Assembly: GCF_030272695.1 (NCBI RefSeq)
Contig: NZ_JARFYN010000010.1
Span: forward strand, 124,001 to 188,000
Direction of reading: 5' to 3'
DNA: 64,000 nt
Source: Martinezella calliandrae
Lineage (GTDB): Bacteria > Pseudomonadota > Alphaproteobacteria > Rhizobiales > Rhizobiaceae
The position numbers and the translations under genes were made by a program. Below are positions 34,494 through 43,120 of the stretch, piece by piece (positions within the stretch are counted from its first letter, which is position 1; every line of letters begins with the position of its first letter). The notes beneath the pieces are model-generated. The model did not search any database. It was not told the DNA's origin and was given only the letters and a program-made list of their open reading frames with translations.

Positions 34494-35414
34494 TCAGCCA
34501 TTTTGAGCGTTCGAACCGACGACCTCGCTCGTATTCTGCGGAATGGATTGCAGCAGCGTCTGTCGCGCTGAGGAAAGATGGGTGCGGCAAGCCCTGTCGA
34601 TGCGCGCTGGGTCGCGCGATTCTAGCGCTTCGATATAATCGAGATGTTCAACGATGGCGCGAAAATTTCGCGCCCGGGCGAAAGCTTTGTTCCACTGATA
34701 GTGATAGTGGAAGACCATCGCGATAGCATCGTAAAAATCGGCGATGAAACGATTGTTCGAGGCGCGATGAATGAGAAGGTGGAAGCGCTCGTCAAGCTGC
34801 GAAAAATCACGATAGCGCTCATCGAAATCGTCCTGCAGGTCGTAGTGTTCCTGTTTGATGGCGGCAAGAGCGGCCCAGGCAGGATGTTCTGCGGGCAGGC
34901 GCCCGAACTCCCCGGCCGAATGCAGCTCGAACATTTCACGCACATCGGCAAGTTCCAGAGCGAACTCGCTCGTAAAACCTTTCAAGATCCAATGGCTGTT
35001 CGGCCGCTTTTCGATCAAACCGAAACGGCTGAAGCGGATGAGGAATTCGCGCACGACCGAGGTCCCGGTGCCGATTTCGCGCGCCAGTTCCAGCTCGTTG
35101 ATCTGCATGCCGGGCTGCGCTTCGTCGGAGAGGATTCGCAGCATGAAACTGCGCTCGATGATGTTGTGCAGCGAATTGGTTTCTTCCTCCGGAAAGAAAT
35201 CTTCCTCGGTCGGCTGGCGCAACACGATCTTCTGCCGCTTGTTCCAGCGGATGATGCCAGCGTCACTTAGACGCAGCAGGATAGCGCGTGCCGTGCTGCG
35301 GCTGATGCCGAGCTCGGCGGCGATTTCAGGCTCGGTCGGCAAGGCGGCGTCGGGCGTCAGACCGGCCACGTAGCGATTGTACGCATCCTTGAAGAGCGTG
35401 TTTTGTCTCGCCAT
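34494..35414 (-). CDS. GntR-family regulator with two winged-helix segments and an FCD domain
   Basis: 306 residues. Residues about 8-67 form a GntR winged helix (LPTEPEIAAELGISRSTARA, then LSDAGIIRW). A second one follows at about 85-145 (NELELAREIGTGTSVVREFL, then FGLIEKRP). Residues about 150-285 are an all-helical FCD sensor domain with the usual Asp/His positions (DERFHLLIHRASNN). Two DNA-binding segments in one GntR protein is unusual. It is divergent from the UxaA-like gene and very likely represses the sugar-catabolism operon to its right, released by a sugar acid. Confidence 0.82.
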   Translation of the reverse strand: MARQNTLFKDAYNRYVAGLTPDAALPTEPEIAAELGISRSTARAILLRLSDAGIIRWNKRQKIVLRQPTEEDFFPEEETNSLHNIIERSFMLRILSDEAQPGMQINELELAREIGTGTSVVREFLIRFSRFGLIEKRPNSHWILKGFTSEFALELADVREMFELHSAGEFGRLPAEHPAWAALAAIKQEHYDLQDDFDERYRDFSQLDERFHLLIHRASNNRFIADFYDAIAMVFHYHYQWNKAFARARNFRAIVEHLDYIEALESRDPARIDRACRTHLSSARQTLLQSIPQNTSEVVGSNAQNG

Positions 35415-35569
35415 TTTCCCCCTCGCTTATAGTCGGCGGCTCCAGATAGGCGGCGATGTCTGAACCATGCTCGATTGCCCGTCCAATGCGGCAGTGCTGC
35501 TGGAAGCGTCGCGATGGCGCCCACGCTTTTTTCGTCGAACGCCTCACGGACCGACCAGCGATTTCCTCG

Positions 35570-35598
35570 TTGACACAAAAATGTTTATTGTAGATAAA
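35570..35598 (+). promoter_or_regulatory. Candidate sigma-70 promoter of the sugar-catabolism operon
   Basis: TTGACA at 35570-35575 is a consensus -35. GATAAA at 35593-35598 follows after 17 bp as a weaker -10. It lies about 70 bp before the uxaA-like start and reads toward it. Confidence 0.55.
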
Positions 35599-35604
35599 AA
35601 ACAA
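35588..35604. promoter_or_regulatory. Possible GntR operator overlapping the -10
   Basis: TTGT and ACAA half-sites bracket an A-rich centre, giving a 17-bp imperfect dyad over the -10 region of the candidate promoter. This is where a repressor such as the divergent GntR protein would block RNA polymerase. The dyad is short, so support is modest. Confidence 0.35.
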
Positions 35605-35665
35605 AATCAATCGACGATAGCCTGTTTGGCGCCCGCCGAAAAACAAGATTGTTCAGGAGAAGACG

Positions 35666-37171
35666 TTGAACAGCCAACCTTGGATCCTTCTATCGGAAGG
35701 CGACAACGTCGCGGTGGCAACGGCGGCGATTGCAGCGGGCGTCGCGGCCGCCAACGGTGTTCTGACGAGGGACAAGATCGATCCCGGTCATAAATTCGCC
35801 ATTCGCGACATCGCCATCGGCATGCCCGTGGTGAAATACGGCCAGGCCATTGGCCGCACGACAGCCGAGGTCAAGGCCGGCGATCATGTCCACAGCCATA
35901 ATCTGCACTTCGAAAACGATCGTCTGCCGGCAACTGCCAATGCAGCGCCGGAAGCGGCGACGGAGGCAGACAAGGCTCGTACCTTCATGGGTTACCGCCG
36001 CGCCGATGGCCGTGCTGCGACGCGTAATTACGTCGGCATCATCGCCAGCGTGAACTGTTCCACCACGGTTTGCCGCGCCATTGCCGAAGAGGCAAACCGT
36101 ACGCTCCTGCCGCATTACGACGGCATCGACGGTTTCGTGCCGATCGTGCATGACCAGGGCTGCGGCATGAGCTCGACCGGCGACGGCATTGAGACATTGC
36201 ACCGCACGCTTGCCGGCTATACGCGCCACGTCAATTTCGGTGGCGTGCTGATGATCGGGCTCGGCTGCGAAGTCAATCAGCTCACGCTTTACGGCCAGAG
36301 CGGCGCGGGCGCCAGCAAGCGGCACTTCAACATCCAGGATGCCGGCGGCTCACGCCGCGCGGTGGCGCTTGCCATGGGTGTCCTTAAGGAAATCGCCGAG
36401 GAGGTCGGACAGGCGCGCCGCGAGCCGATCTCGATCAGCGAAATCATCGTCGGCCTGCAATGCGGCGGTTCGGACGGTTTTTCAGGCATCACGGCCAATC
36501 CGGCGCTGGGCGCTGCCGCCGACCTGCTGGCAGCCGCCGGCGGCACGGCGATCCTGTCCGAAACCTCGGAAATCTACGGCGCCGAACATTTGCTGCGCAG
36601 CCGTGCGATCAATGACGCCGTTGCCGCCAAGCTCGACGCAAAAATTGACTGGTGGGAAAAGTATGTCGCCCTGCATGGTGCTTCGCTGGACAATAATCCG
36701 TCGCCCGGCAATAAACGCGGCGGGTTGACGACCATTCTGGAAAAATCACTGGGTGCCGTCGCCAAGGGCGGGCGATCGCCGCTCACCGCCGTCTATAGCT
36801 ACGCCGAACGGGTAACGGACCATGGGCTCGTTTTTATGGATACGCCCGGCTATGATCCTGTTTCGGCGACAGGTCAGGTGGCGGGCGGTGCGAATATGAT
36901 CGCCTTTACGACCGGCCGCGGCAGCTGTTTCGGCTCTCGTCCGGCGCCGTCGTTCAAGCTGTCGAGCAATTCGGCGCTTTACCAAGCTATGGAAGAGGAC
37001 ATGGACATCGATTGCGGTACCATTGCCACCGGCGAGGCAACGATATCGGGCAAGGGCCGTGAGATCTTCGAATTGATCATCGAGATCGCATCCGGCAAGA
37101 AGACGAAGAGCGAAGCTTTCGGCTACGGCGACAACGAGTTTGTCCCCTGGCATCTCGGAGCGACGCTTTAG
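35666..37171 (+). CDS. UxaA-family hydrolase (altronate dehydratase-like)
   Basis: 501 residues with the full two-part layout of the UxaA family: an N-terminal SAF-type domain (about 1-95, with GDHVHSHNL) and a C-terminal altronate/galactarate dehydratase domain (about 110-498, with GYRRADGRAATRNYVGI, CGGSDGFSGITANPALG and FTTGRGSCFGSRPAPSFKLS). It should dehydrate a sugar acid in the cytoplasm. Neighbours are an aldo/keto reductase and a ribose-type ABC importer, so the substrate may be a deoxy- or uronic-acid-derived aldonate. The start is TTG at 35666 with AGGAG about 8 bp upstream. Confidence 0.85.
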   Translation: MNSQPWILLSEGDNVAVATAAIAAGVAAANGVLTRDKIDPGHKFAIRDIAIGMPVVKYGQAIGRTTAEVKAGDHVHSHNLHFENDRLPATANAAPEAATEADKARTFMGYRRADGRAATRNYVGIIASVNCSTTVCRAIAEEANRTLLPHYDGIDGFVPIVHDQGCGMSSTGDGIETLHRTLAGYTRHVNFGGVLMIGLGCEVNQLTLYGQSGAGASKRHFNIQDAGGSRRAVALAMGVLKEIAEEVGQARREPISISEIIVGLQCGGSDGFSGITANPALGAAADLLAAAGGTAILSETSEIYGAEHLLRSRAINDAVAAKLDAKIDWWEKYVALHGASLDNNPSPGNKRGGLTTILEKSLGAVAKGGRSPLTAVYSYAERVTDHGLVFMDTPGYDPVSATGQVAGGANMIAFTTGRGSCFGSRPAPSFKLSSNSALYQAMEEDMDIDCGTIATGEATISGKGREIFELIIEIASGKKTKSEAFGYGDNEFVPWHLGATL

Positions 37172-37260
37172 GTAAACAACGCACGCCACACCGCCGTGCC
37201 CGGCTTCCCAATGAGCCAAGTACAGCGGAAAAGTCGACCAATCATCACAAGGGAGAGGTG

Positions 37261-38280
37261 ATGAAGAGGAGAAGAATCGGCAGGACAAGCCTGGAGGTCA
37301 CCGAAATCAGTTTCGGGGCCGCAGCGCTCGGCGGCCTTTACCGCGCCTGCCCCCGCGATCAGGCCATGGAAACCCTGCAGGCGGCATGGGATAGCGGTAT
37401 CCGCTATTTCGACGTTGCGCCTTGGTATGGCTTCGGTCTCGGTGAACGTCGCGTCGGCGATTTCCTGCGCGACCAGCCGGAAAACAGCTACGTCCTGTCG
37501 ACCAAAGTCGGGCGGTTGATGCGGCCTGTCGCGACCGACAAGGTGCCGAGCTACGGCTATGTCGATCCCCTGCCCTTCGATGCGGATTACGACTATTCCT
37601 ATGACGGCATCATGCGGTCGGTGGAGTTCAGCTATGCCCGCCTCGGCCTCAACCGAATAGACATCCTCTATGTTCACGACATCGGCGGCTATACCCACGG
37701 CAAGACGCTGAATGAACACCATCTCGGCCAACTCCTCGGTTCCGGACTGAAGGCATTGGAGGAGCTGAAGTCGTCGGGTGCGATCAAGGCCTACGGCCTC
37801 GGCGTCAACGAGGTGCCCGTCTGCCTTGACGTTATGCGCCAAGCCGATATCGACTGCATCCTTTTGGCCGGCCGCTATACCCTGCTCGACCGTTCGGCCG
37901 TGGCCGAGCTGCTGCCGCTTTGCGAGAAAAAAGGCACATCGCTTGTGGTGGGTGGCGTTTTCAATTCCGGCATTCTCGCAACCGGCCCAGTGCCGGGCGC
38001 ACATTTCGACTATCTTCCGGCAACGGCGGATATTCTGGCCAAGGTCGGGGCGATGGAGCATATTGCCCGGCGCCATGGTCTGCCGCTTGCCGCGCCGGCA
38101 ATTCAGTTCCCGCTTCGCCACCCCTGCGTCGCTTCAGTGCTGATCGGCACGGCGAAAGCGGCAAGTCTCATCCGCAATATGGAGCTCGTGGAGCCTGAGC
38201 TTCCGGCCAGTCTCTATGCGGAATTCGAAGGATTGACCCTGATTGCACCACCCTTGGGAGATGAGGCCGTCCGGGTTTGA
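37261..38280 (+). CDS. Aldo/keto reductase (aldose 1-dehydrogenase type)
   Basis: 339 residues with an AKR barrel: RRRIGRTSLEVTEISFGAA at the start, YFDVAPWYGFG (catalytic Asp and Tyr), VLSTKVGR (Lys), and DILYVHD (His). It is most like D-threo-aldose 1-dehydrogenase/L-fucose dehydrogenase members, which oxidise the sugar taken up to a lactone. That fits the preceding dehydratase and following importer. The ATG at 37261 has GGGAGAGG just upstream; a GTG at 37258 is adjacent and in frame. Confidence 0.85.
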   Translation: MKRRRIGRTSLEVTEISFGAAALGGLYRACPRDQAMETLQAAWDSGIRYFDVAPWYGFGLGERRVGDFLRDQPENSYVLSTKVGRLMRPVATDKVPSYGYVDPLPFDADYDYSYDGIMRSVEFSYARLGLNRIDILYVHDIGGYTHGKTLNEHHLGQLLGSGLKALEELKSSGAIKAYGLGVNEVPVCLDVMRQADIDCILLAGRYTLLDRSAVAELLPLCEKKGTSLVVGGVFNSGILATGPVPGAHFDYLPATADILAKVGAMEHIARRHGLPLAAPAIQFPLRHPCVASVLIGTAKAASLIRNMELVEPELPASLYAEFEGLTLIAPPLGDEAVRV

Positions 38281-38360
38281 AAGGAAGATAAGGAGCTATC
38301 GGACCGTCGGGAAAGACGGATCCGAGGAGGAGGAAAGCCTGTTTTGGCGTGGATGGTACC

Positions 38361-38405
38361 GCATGACCCCGAAAGGTGTGAACCGGATTTCGGATAAGAT
38401 TATGC
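38361..38405. repeat. Rhizobial extragenic palindromic repeat (RIME-like)
   Basis: An imperfect inverted repeat of about 45 bp, starting GCATGACCCCGAAA and ending in TTTCGG, then a spacer and ATTATGC. It resembles the extragenic element seen many times in rhizobial genomes, where similar arms flank a central GTGTGAA-like core. It sits alone between the aldo/keto reductase and the binding-protein gene. Identity as a member of that family is from memory and was not searched. Confidence 0.55.
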
Positions 38406-38513
38406 GCAGCAAACATCTCCGCGATGCGTGAGCCCATCCGGTACTCACGATACCGAGCCGCAAGCGTTCAACGGCCGGTGTGCAGGAAAAGAGCGCGTTG
38501 AGAGGAGAAATCA

Positions 38514-39503
38514 ATGAACATCGCCAAATCCCTTCTGTCCCGCCGCACTTTTGCCGGTCTTGCCGGCGCGGCGATCATTGCCGTCGCCATGCCGGTGCAA
38601 TCCTTTGCGGCGGATGTGACCATCCCGATCATCGTCAAGGACACGACATCCTTCTACTGGCAGATCGTTCTCGCCGGCGCTCGCCAGGCCGGCAAGGATC
38701 TTGGCGTCAAGGTGCCGGAACTCGGCGCCCAGTCTGAATCCGACATCAACGGCCAGATCAGCATTCTCGAAAACGCCGTCGCCGGCAAACCGGCCGCCGT
38801 CGTGATCGCGCCGACCGAACGCAAAGCGCTCGGCAAGCCCGTGGATGAAGCCGCTAAGTCCGTGCCGGTGGTCGGCATCGACTCCGCCGCCGATTCCAAA
38901 GCTTTCGTATCGTTTTTGACCACTGACAATGTGCAGGGCGGCCGCATCGCCGCCGACGGTCTTGCCGCCGCGATCAAGGGCATGACCGGCAAGGCAGAAG
39001 GCGAAGTCGCTATCATCACCAGCCTTCCGGGTGTCGGCTCGCTCGACCAACGCCGCCAGGGCTTCCTGGACGAGGTCAAGAGCAAATACCCGGGCTTGAA
39101 AGTCGTTGCCGACAAATATGCGGACGGTCAGGCCACGACCGGCCTCAACATCATGACCGACCTGATCACCGCTAATCCGAAACTCGTCGGCGTCTTCGCC
39201 TCGAACCTCATCATGGCGCAAGGCGTCGGCCAGGCGATCGCCGAAAACAAACTCGGCGACAAAATCAAGGTCATCGGCTTCGACAATGACGACAAAACTG
39301 TCGGCTTCCTGAAGTCAGGCGTTCTGGCCGGCCTCGTCGTTCAGGATCCCTATCGCATGGGTTATGACGGCATCAAGACCGCACTTGCCGCATCCAAGAA
39401 GCAAAAGGTCGAGGCTAACGTCGACACTGGCGCAAATCTTGTAACCAAGGCCAACATGAGCGATCCGAAGATCGACGCCCTGATCAATCCGAAGGTCAAG
39501 TAA
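38514..39503 (+). CDS. Ribose-type sugar ABC transporter, periplasmic binding protein
   Basis: 329 residues of the RbsB type (periplasmic-binding protein 4 family). A signal peptide (residues 1-31, with RRTFAGLAG and cleavage near SFA-AD) precedes the two-lobe domain: VTIPIIVKDTTSFYWQIVLAGA and ILENAVAGKPAAVVIAPTE in the first lobe, GVFASNLIMAQGVGQAI in the second. It captures a sugar for the ATPase and permease encoded next. A strong ribosome site (GAGAGGAG) precedes the ATG. A hairpin after the gene probably lets it be made in excess over the membrane parts. Confidence 0.88.
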   Translation: MNIAKSLLSRRTFAGLAGAAIIAVAMPVQSFAADVTIPIIVKDTTSFYWQIVLAGARQAGKDLGVKVPELGAQSESDINGQISILENAVAGKPAAVVIAPTERKALGKPVDEAAKSVPVVGIDSAADSKAFVSFLTTDNVQGGRIAADGLAAAIKGMTGKAEGEVAIITSLPGVGSLDQRRQGFLDEVKSKYPGLKVVADKYADGQATTGLNIMTDLITANPKLVGVFASNLIMAQGVGQAIAENKLGDKIKVIGFDNDDKTVGFLKSGVLAGLVVQDPYRMGYDGIKTALAASKKQKVEANVDTGANLVTKANMSDPKIDALINPKVK

Positions 39504-39510
39504 CGACTTA

Positions 39511-39546
39511 GGGCCGCGCCTGGAAAGCCGGGCGCGGCCTGTTTTC
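39511..39546 (+). terminator. Hairpin after the binding-protein gene (attenuating terminator)
   Basis: GGCCGCGCC (39512-39520) pairs perfectly with GGCGCGGCC (39531-39539) around a 10-nt loop, followed by TGTTTTC. In ABC operons such a stem between binding protein and ATPase genes commonly stabilises or limits transcripts so that the binding protein is made in excess. Confidence 0.7.
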
Positions 39547-39606
39547 ATTCCGGCTCTGCTTGCCTTGAGGCAAGCCGAGAAAATGGTCGGCGAAGGAGAA
39601 TTCCCC

Positions 39607-41157
39607 ATGACGAACCTCGAAGAGATCAGTCATCGGCACGATGACACTATCCGGACGGAAGCAAACCGTATTCCGACAGGTTCGCCCATCCTCGAACTCA
39701 GAGGACTACAGAAGCGCTACGGCTATGTCGAAGCGCTGAAGCCGGCTTCAATCACCTTTCTTGCGGGCGAAATCCACGCCATTGTCGGCGAAAACGGCGC
39801 CGGCAAATCGACCCTTATCAAGCTCCTGACCGGCGTCATCACCAGGACAGCAGGGGAGATATACTGGTGCGGCCATCCGGTCGCGCTTGCCAATCCGAAC
39901 GAGGCGATCGCCCGCGGCATCAATGCCGTGCATCAGGAGGTCGTGCTCTGCCCGCACCTGACAGTCGCGGCCAATCTTTTTCTTGGCGACGAAGTCAATC
40001 GCTTCGGGCTGATGCGTAAGAAGCAGATGGAGAAGCTGGGACAGACCGTGCTCGACGATCTCGGCTTCGGTCTGCCTGCAGGCGCGCTGTTAAGCTCGCT
40101 GACCATCGGCCAGCAGCAGCTCGTGGCCACCGCCCGCGCCGCGATGCGCGGCACCCAATTCCTGATCTTCGACGAACCAACCGCCTACCTCACCCGCAAG
40201 GAATCGGCGCAACTCTTCAAGCTCATTCGCCGCCTGCAGAGCGAAGGCGTCACGATCGTCTATATCAGCCACCGCATGGAAGAGGTCTTCGAGCTGGCGA
40301 ACCGCGTCTCGGTCCTGCGCGACGGCACACATGTCGGCACGCGCGAGGTCAGTGAGACCAATGAAGACGAGCTGATCAAGCTCATGATCAACCGCTCGAT
40401 CGAGCAGATCTATCACAAGGAAGAGATTCCGATCGGCGAGACCATCCTGGAAACCCGCGGCCTCTCCGGCCCCGGCTTCGAAAATGTCTCGTTGACCGTC
40501 AAGGCCGGTGAAATCGTTGGGCTCTACGGGCTGATCGGTGCAGGGCGCAGCGAGTTTGCGCTTGGACTTTACGGCCGTCAGCCGCTTTCGGCTGGCGAAA
40601 TCTACTGGCAGGGCCGAAAAGTCGACATTCGCAGCGAGCGCGATGCCATGGAGCTCGGCATTGCGCTGGCGCCGGAGAGCCGCCGCGACCAGGGGCTATG
40701 CCTCAACCTACCGATCGGGCTCAACATCAATCTGCCGGTCTTCAAGCGGCTGAGCCAGGGGCCGGTTATCAATCGCACTGGCGAAGCGGCCAATGCTGAT
40801 AAGCAGATCCGGGATCTCAGCATCAAGACGCCGAGCCGGCGCGTTCTCGTTTCGGCCATGTCCGGCGGCAACCAGCAGAAGGTCGTCATCGGCAAATGGC
40901 TCAGCTACGGCGCCAAGCTTTTCATATTCGATGAGCCGACCGTTGGCGTCGACGTCGGCACCAAGGCGGAAATCTACCGGTTGTTTGCCAAGCTTTTGCG
41001 GGATGGCGCGGGCATCATCGTCATTTCGTCCTATCTGCCGGAAGTTTATGAGCTCGCCGATCGGCTGCATGTCTTCCGCCGCGGCCAACTTGTCGCCAGC
41101 CATGATTTTCACGCCGCCACGCATGAAGAAGTCCTCGGTGAGGCAATCGGCGTCTGA
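39607..41157 (+). CDS. Sugar ABC transporter, double ATP-binding subunit (RbsA/MglA type)
   Basis: 516 residues from the ATG at 39607 with two ABC domains. The first has Walker A GENGAGKSTL (about residue 61), the RbsA-style signature LTIGQQQLV, and LIFDEPTAYLT. The second has the reduced Walker A GLIGAGRSEF typical of this subfamily, MSGGNQQKV and FIFDEPTVGVD. GAAGGAG upstream supports this start; a TTG at 39565 would add 14 residues. It energises import of the sugar bound by the preceding gene product. Confidence 0.9.
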   Translation: MTNLEEISHRHDDTIRTEANRIPTGSPILELRGLQKRYGYVEALKPASITFLAGEIHAIVGENGAGKSTLIKLLTGVITRTAGEIYWCGHPVALANPNEAIARGINAVHQEVVLCPHLTVAANLFLGDEVNRFGLMRKKQMEKLGQTVLDDLGFGLPAGALLSSLTIGQQQLVATARAAMRGTQFLIFDEPTAYLTRKESAQLFKLIRRLQSEGVTIVYISHRMEEVFELANRVSVLRDGTHVGTREVSETNEDELIKLMINRSIEQIYHKEEIPIGETILETRGLSGPGFENVSLTVKAGEIVGLYGLIGAGRSEFALGLYGRQPLSAGEIYWQGRKVDIRSERDAMELGIALAPESRRDQGLCLNLPIGLNINLPVFKRLSQGPVINRTGEAANADKQIRDLSIKTPSRRVLVSAMSGGNQQKVVIGKWLSYGAKLFIFDEPTVGVDVGTKAEIYRLFAKLLRDGAGIIVISSYLPEVYELADRLHVFRRGQLVASHDFHAATHEEVLGEAIGV

Positions 41158-41202
41158 ACGACAAAGACAAAGAAGATAAGAATAGAATTTGGGAGAAGAA
41201 CA

Positions 41203-42174
41203 ATGGCCGTGAATACTACAGAAGGCCCCAGCGTCGCGCCGCGGCGCAAGATGAACATCCTCTTCAGCTTGACGCTGATCCTTCTCCTGCTGGCTCTTTG
41301 GATTATTCTGGGCTTGTCGACCGACAAGTTCTGGACGCCGCTCAACATCACCAACCTCATGCGTCAGGGCTCGATGACGGCGATCCTGGCCCTCGGCCAG
41401 ACCTTCGTCATCATCACAGCTGGCATCGATCTGTCCGTCGGCGCTATAGTCGGCTTCTGTACGGTCATCATCGCCTGGCTGCTGCAGGCCGGATTTCCGG
41501 TCTGGGCGTCCATTCTGATCACCTTGGCCTTCGGCATCCTGATCGGCGCGTTCCATGGCTTTGGTATCGTGCGCATGGGCCTGCCGCCCTTCATCATCAC
41601 GTTGGCGACGCTGACGTCCCTGCGCGGCATCGGTTTGCTCATCACCAACGGCTCGACGATCAACATCGTCAACGACGATTTCACCAATTTCGCCGTCGCC
41701 GATTTCCTCGGCATTCCGAGCCTGTTCTGGATGGTCATCCTCGTGGCGATACCTGGTTTCATCTTCCTGCATCTCAGCCGCTGGGGTCGCTATCTCTTTG
41801 CCGTCGGTTCGAACCGCGAAGCCGCACGTCTCTCCGGTGTCAACGTCACCTGGATGATCTACCTCGCCTATATTCTGTCAGGAACCTGCGCCGCTTTCGT
41901 GGGCGTCCTGCTCGCCTCGCGTATCGCCATCGGCAATGCAACGCAGGCCGATGGTTGGGAATTGCAGGCAATCGCCTCTTCCGTCATCGGCGGCACCAGC
42001 CTTTTCGGTGCTGTCGGCTCCGTCTACGGCCCGCTGATCGGCGCCTTCATCCTCGCCACCATCAACAACGGCGCTAACCTGCTGAACCTGAATTCCTTCT
42101 GGCAGCGCATCATCACCGGTGTGTTGATTATCGTGATCGTCTATTTCGATCAGTTGCGGCGGCGGCGTCTCTAA
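41203..42174 (+). CDS. Sugar ABC transporter permease (RbsC type)
   Basis: 323 residues with about 8-10 membrane helices and the branched-chain/ribose permease signature: LALGQTFVIITAGIDLSVGA near residues 63-82, and the loop GSNREAARLSGVNV near 203-216. It forms the membrane channel with RbsA/RbsB-type partners encoded upstream. It is last in the operon; a perfect hairpin lies 24 bp after its stop. Confidence 0.9.
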   Translation: MAVNTTEGPSVAPRRKMNILFSLTLILLLLALWIILGLSTDKFWTPLNITNLMRQGSMTAILALGQTFVIITAGIDLSVGAIVGFCTVIIAWLLQAGFPVWASILITLAFGILIGAFHGFGIVRMGLPPFIITLATLTSLRGIGLLITNGSTINIVNDDFTNFAVADFLGIPSLFWMVILVAIPGFIFLHLSRWGRYLFAVGSNREAARLSGVNVTWMIYLAYILSGTCAAFVGVLLASRIAIGNATQADGWELQAIASSVIGGTSLFGAVGSVYGPLIGAFILATINNGANLLNLNSFWQRIITGVLIIVIVYFDQLRRRRL

Positions 42175-42197
42175 GAATTTCGTCGACAGTCTCTCGC

Positions 42198-42230
42198 GGA
42201 TGGTATGCTAAAGGCATACCATCCGTTTTC
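42198..42230. terminator. Perfect inverted repeat between permease and parD relic
   Basis: GGATGGTATGC (42198-42208) and GCATACCATCC (42214-42224) are exact complements around TAAAG and are followed by GTTTTCT. It can end the transporter transcript. It also lies 24 bp before the parD-like start and could be the old operator of that toxin-antitoxin pair. Both readings fit. Confidence 0.6.
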
Positions 42231-42247
42231 TATGGCTGGACTATCCG

Positions 42248-42526
42248 ATGGCTTCAGTCGAAAAAATGACGATCGCTCTAACATCCGAGATGGCCGGATT
42301 TATTCGCAACGCCGGCGATGCGGGTGATTATGCTTCAACCAGTGAAGCAATTCGAGAGGCCGTCGCAGGGAACGACCTCACGCTTTATCTTATCGCCGAC
42401 GATCGTATCGATATCAGCAAGGTATTACATGGTCGGCGAAAAACTACTCGACAAACAAGAGTGGATGCGGAGAGCGCTGGTCGCTGGGCTCTGGACTGCT
42501 CTCAATCCAAGCGCTCCAAGAAATAA
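42248..42526 (+). pseudogene. Collapsed parD-parE toxin-antitoxin relic
   Basis: A 92-codon frame. Residues 1-38 match the start of ParD antitoxins (VEKMTIALTSEMAGFIRNA, then DYASTSEAIREAV). It then jumps to what looks like the end of a ParE toxin (LTLYLIADDRIDISKVLHGR). The C-terminal half of ParD and most of ParE are missing, so one deletion seems to have joined the two genes in frame. The last 30 codons resemble nothing. It is probably not functional as toxin or antitoxin, though the ParD DNA-binding part could survive. Confidence 0.7.
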
Positions 42527-42606
42527 TTTCCCCGCTGCGGAATAAACCGCAGTGGCGTTTGTCTACCTCCATGACGCCGCTCGGCAACCGCTTAAGGAGG
42601 CAAGAC

Positions 42607-43107
42607 ATGAGCAAATCCCGTTCTATCCGGCATCTGGCTGTCATCTCTGCGCTCACCGCCGCCGCGCTTTCGTCCGCAGCGTTGGCGTTCGCGCAGGATG
42701 TGCCCGCATCCCAGGCGCTTCCATCGCCAGCCATTCAGGCGGAAGCGCCCTATCTCAGTGAAAACGATAGGGCGATGACGAAGATGATGAACGACATGGC
42801 GGTTAAGCCGAGCGGCAATGTCGACCGCGACTTCGTCGAGATGATGATCCCACATCACCAGGGCGCCATCGACATGGCTCAGGCCTATCTGCGTTACGGT
42901 ACGAACGAGCAGCTGAAGCGCATTGCGCAGGAAATCATCGTCGATCAGCAGCAGGAAATTGCCGCCATGCGACTGGCGCTCGGCGATCCCCTGCCGCCCT
43001 CGACGGCCGCGCCGACAGTCCCGAATACGCCTCCGATCTCCTCCGGTCAGAACTCGTCGTCCATGCCCTCGGGCATGTCCATGACGGATATGAAAATGCG
43101 CAATTGA
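42607..43107 (+). CDS. DUF305-family secreted protein
   Basis: 166 residues. A signal peptide (about 1-29, cleavage near AFA-QD) precedes a DUF305 domain whose hallmark FVEMMIPHHQGAIDMAQAYL (about residues 78-97) is present. The tail is rich in Pro, Ser and Met. DUF305 proteins are ferritin-like periplasmic proteins often linked to copper; the Met/His content agrees but does not prove metal binding. GGAGG lies about 8 bp before the ATG. The YVTN propeller gene follows after 13 bp. Confidence 0.82.
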   Translation: MSKSRSIRHLAVISALTAAALSSAALAFAQDVPASQALPSPAIQAEAPYLSENDRAMTKMMNDMAVKPSGNVDRDFVEMMIPHHQGAIDMAQAYLRYGTNEQLKRIAQEIIVDQQQEIAAMRLALGDPLPPSTAAPTVPNTPPISSGQNSSSMPSGMSMTDMKMRN

Positions 43108-43120
43108 AAAGGACCCGATC

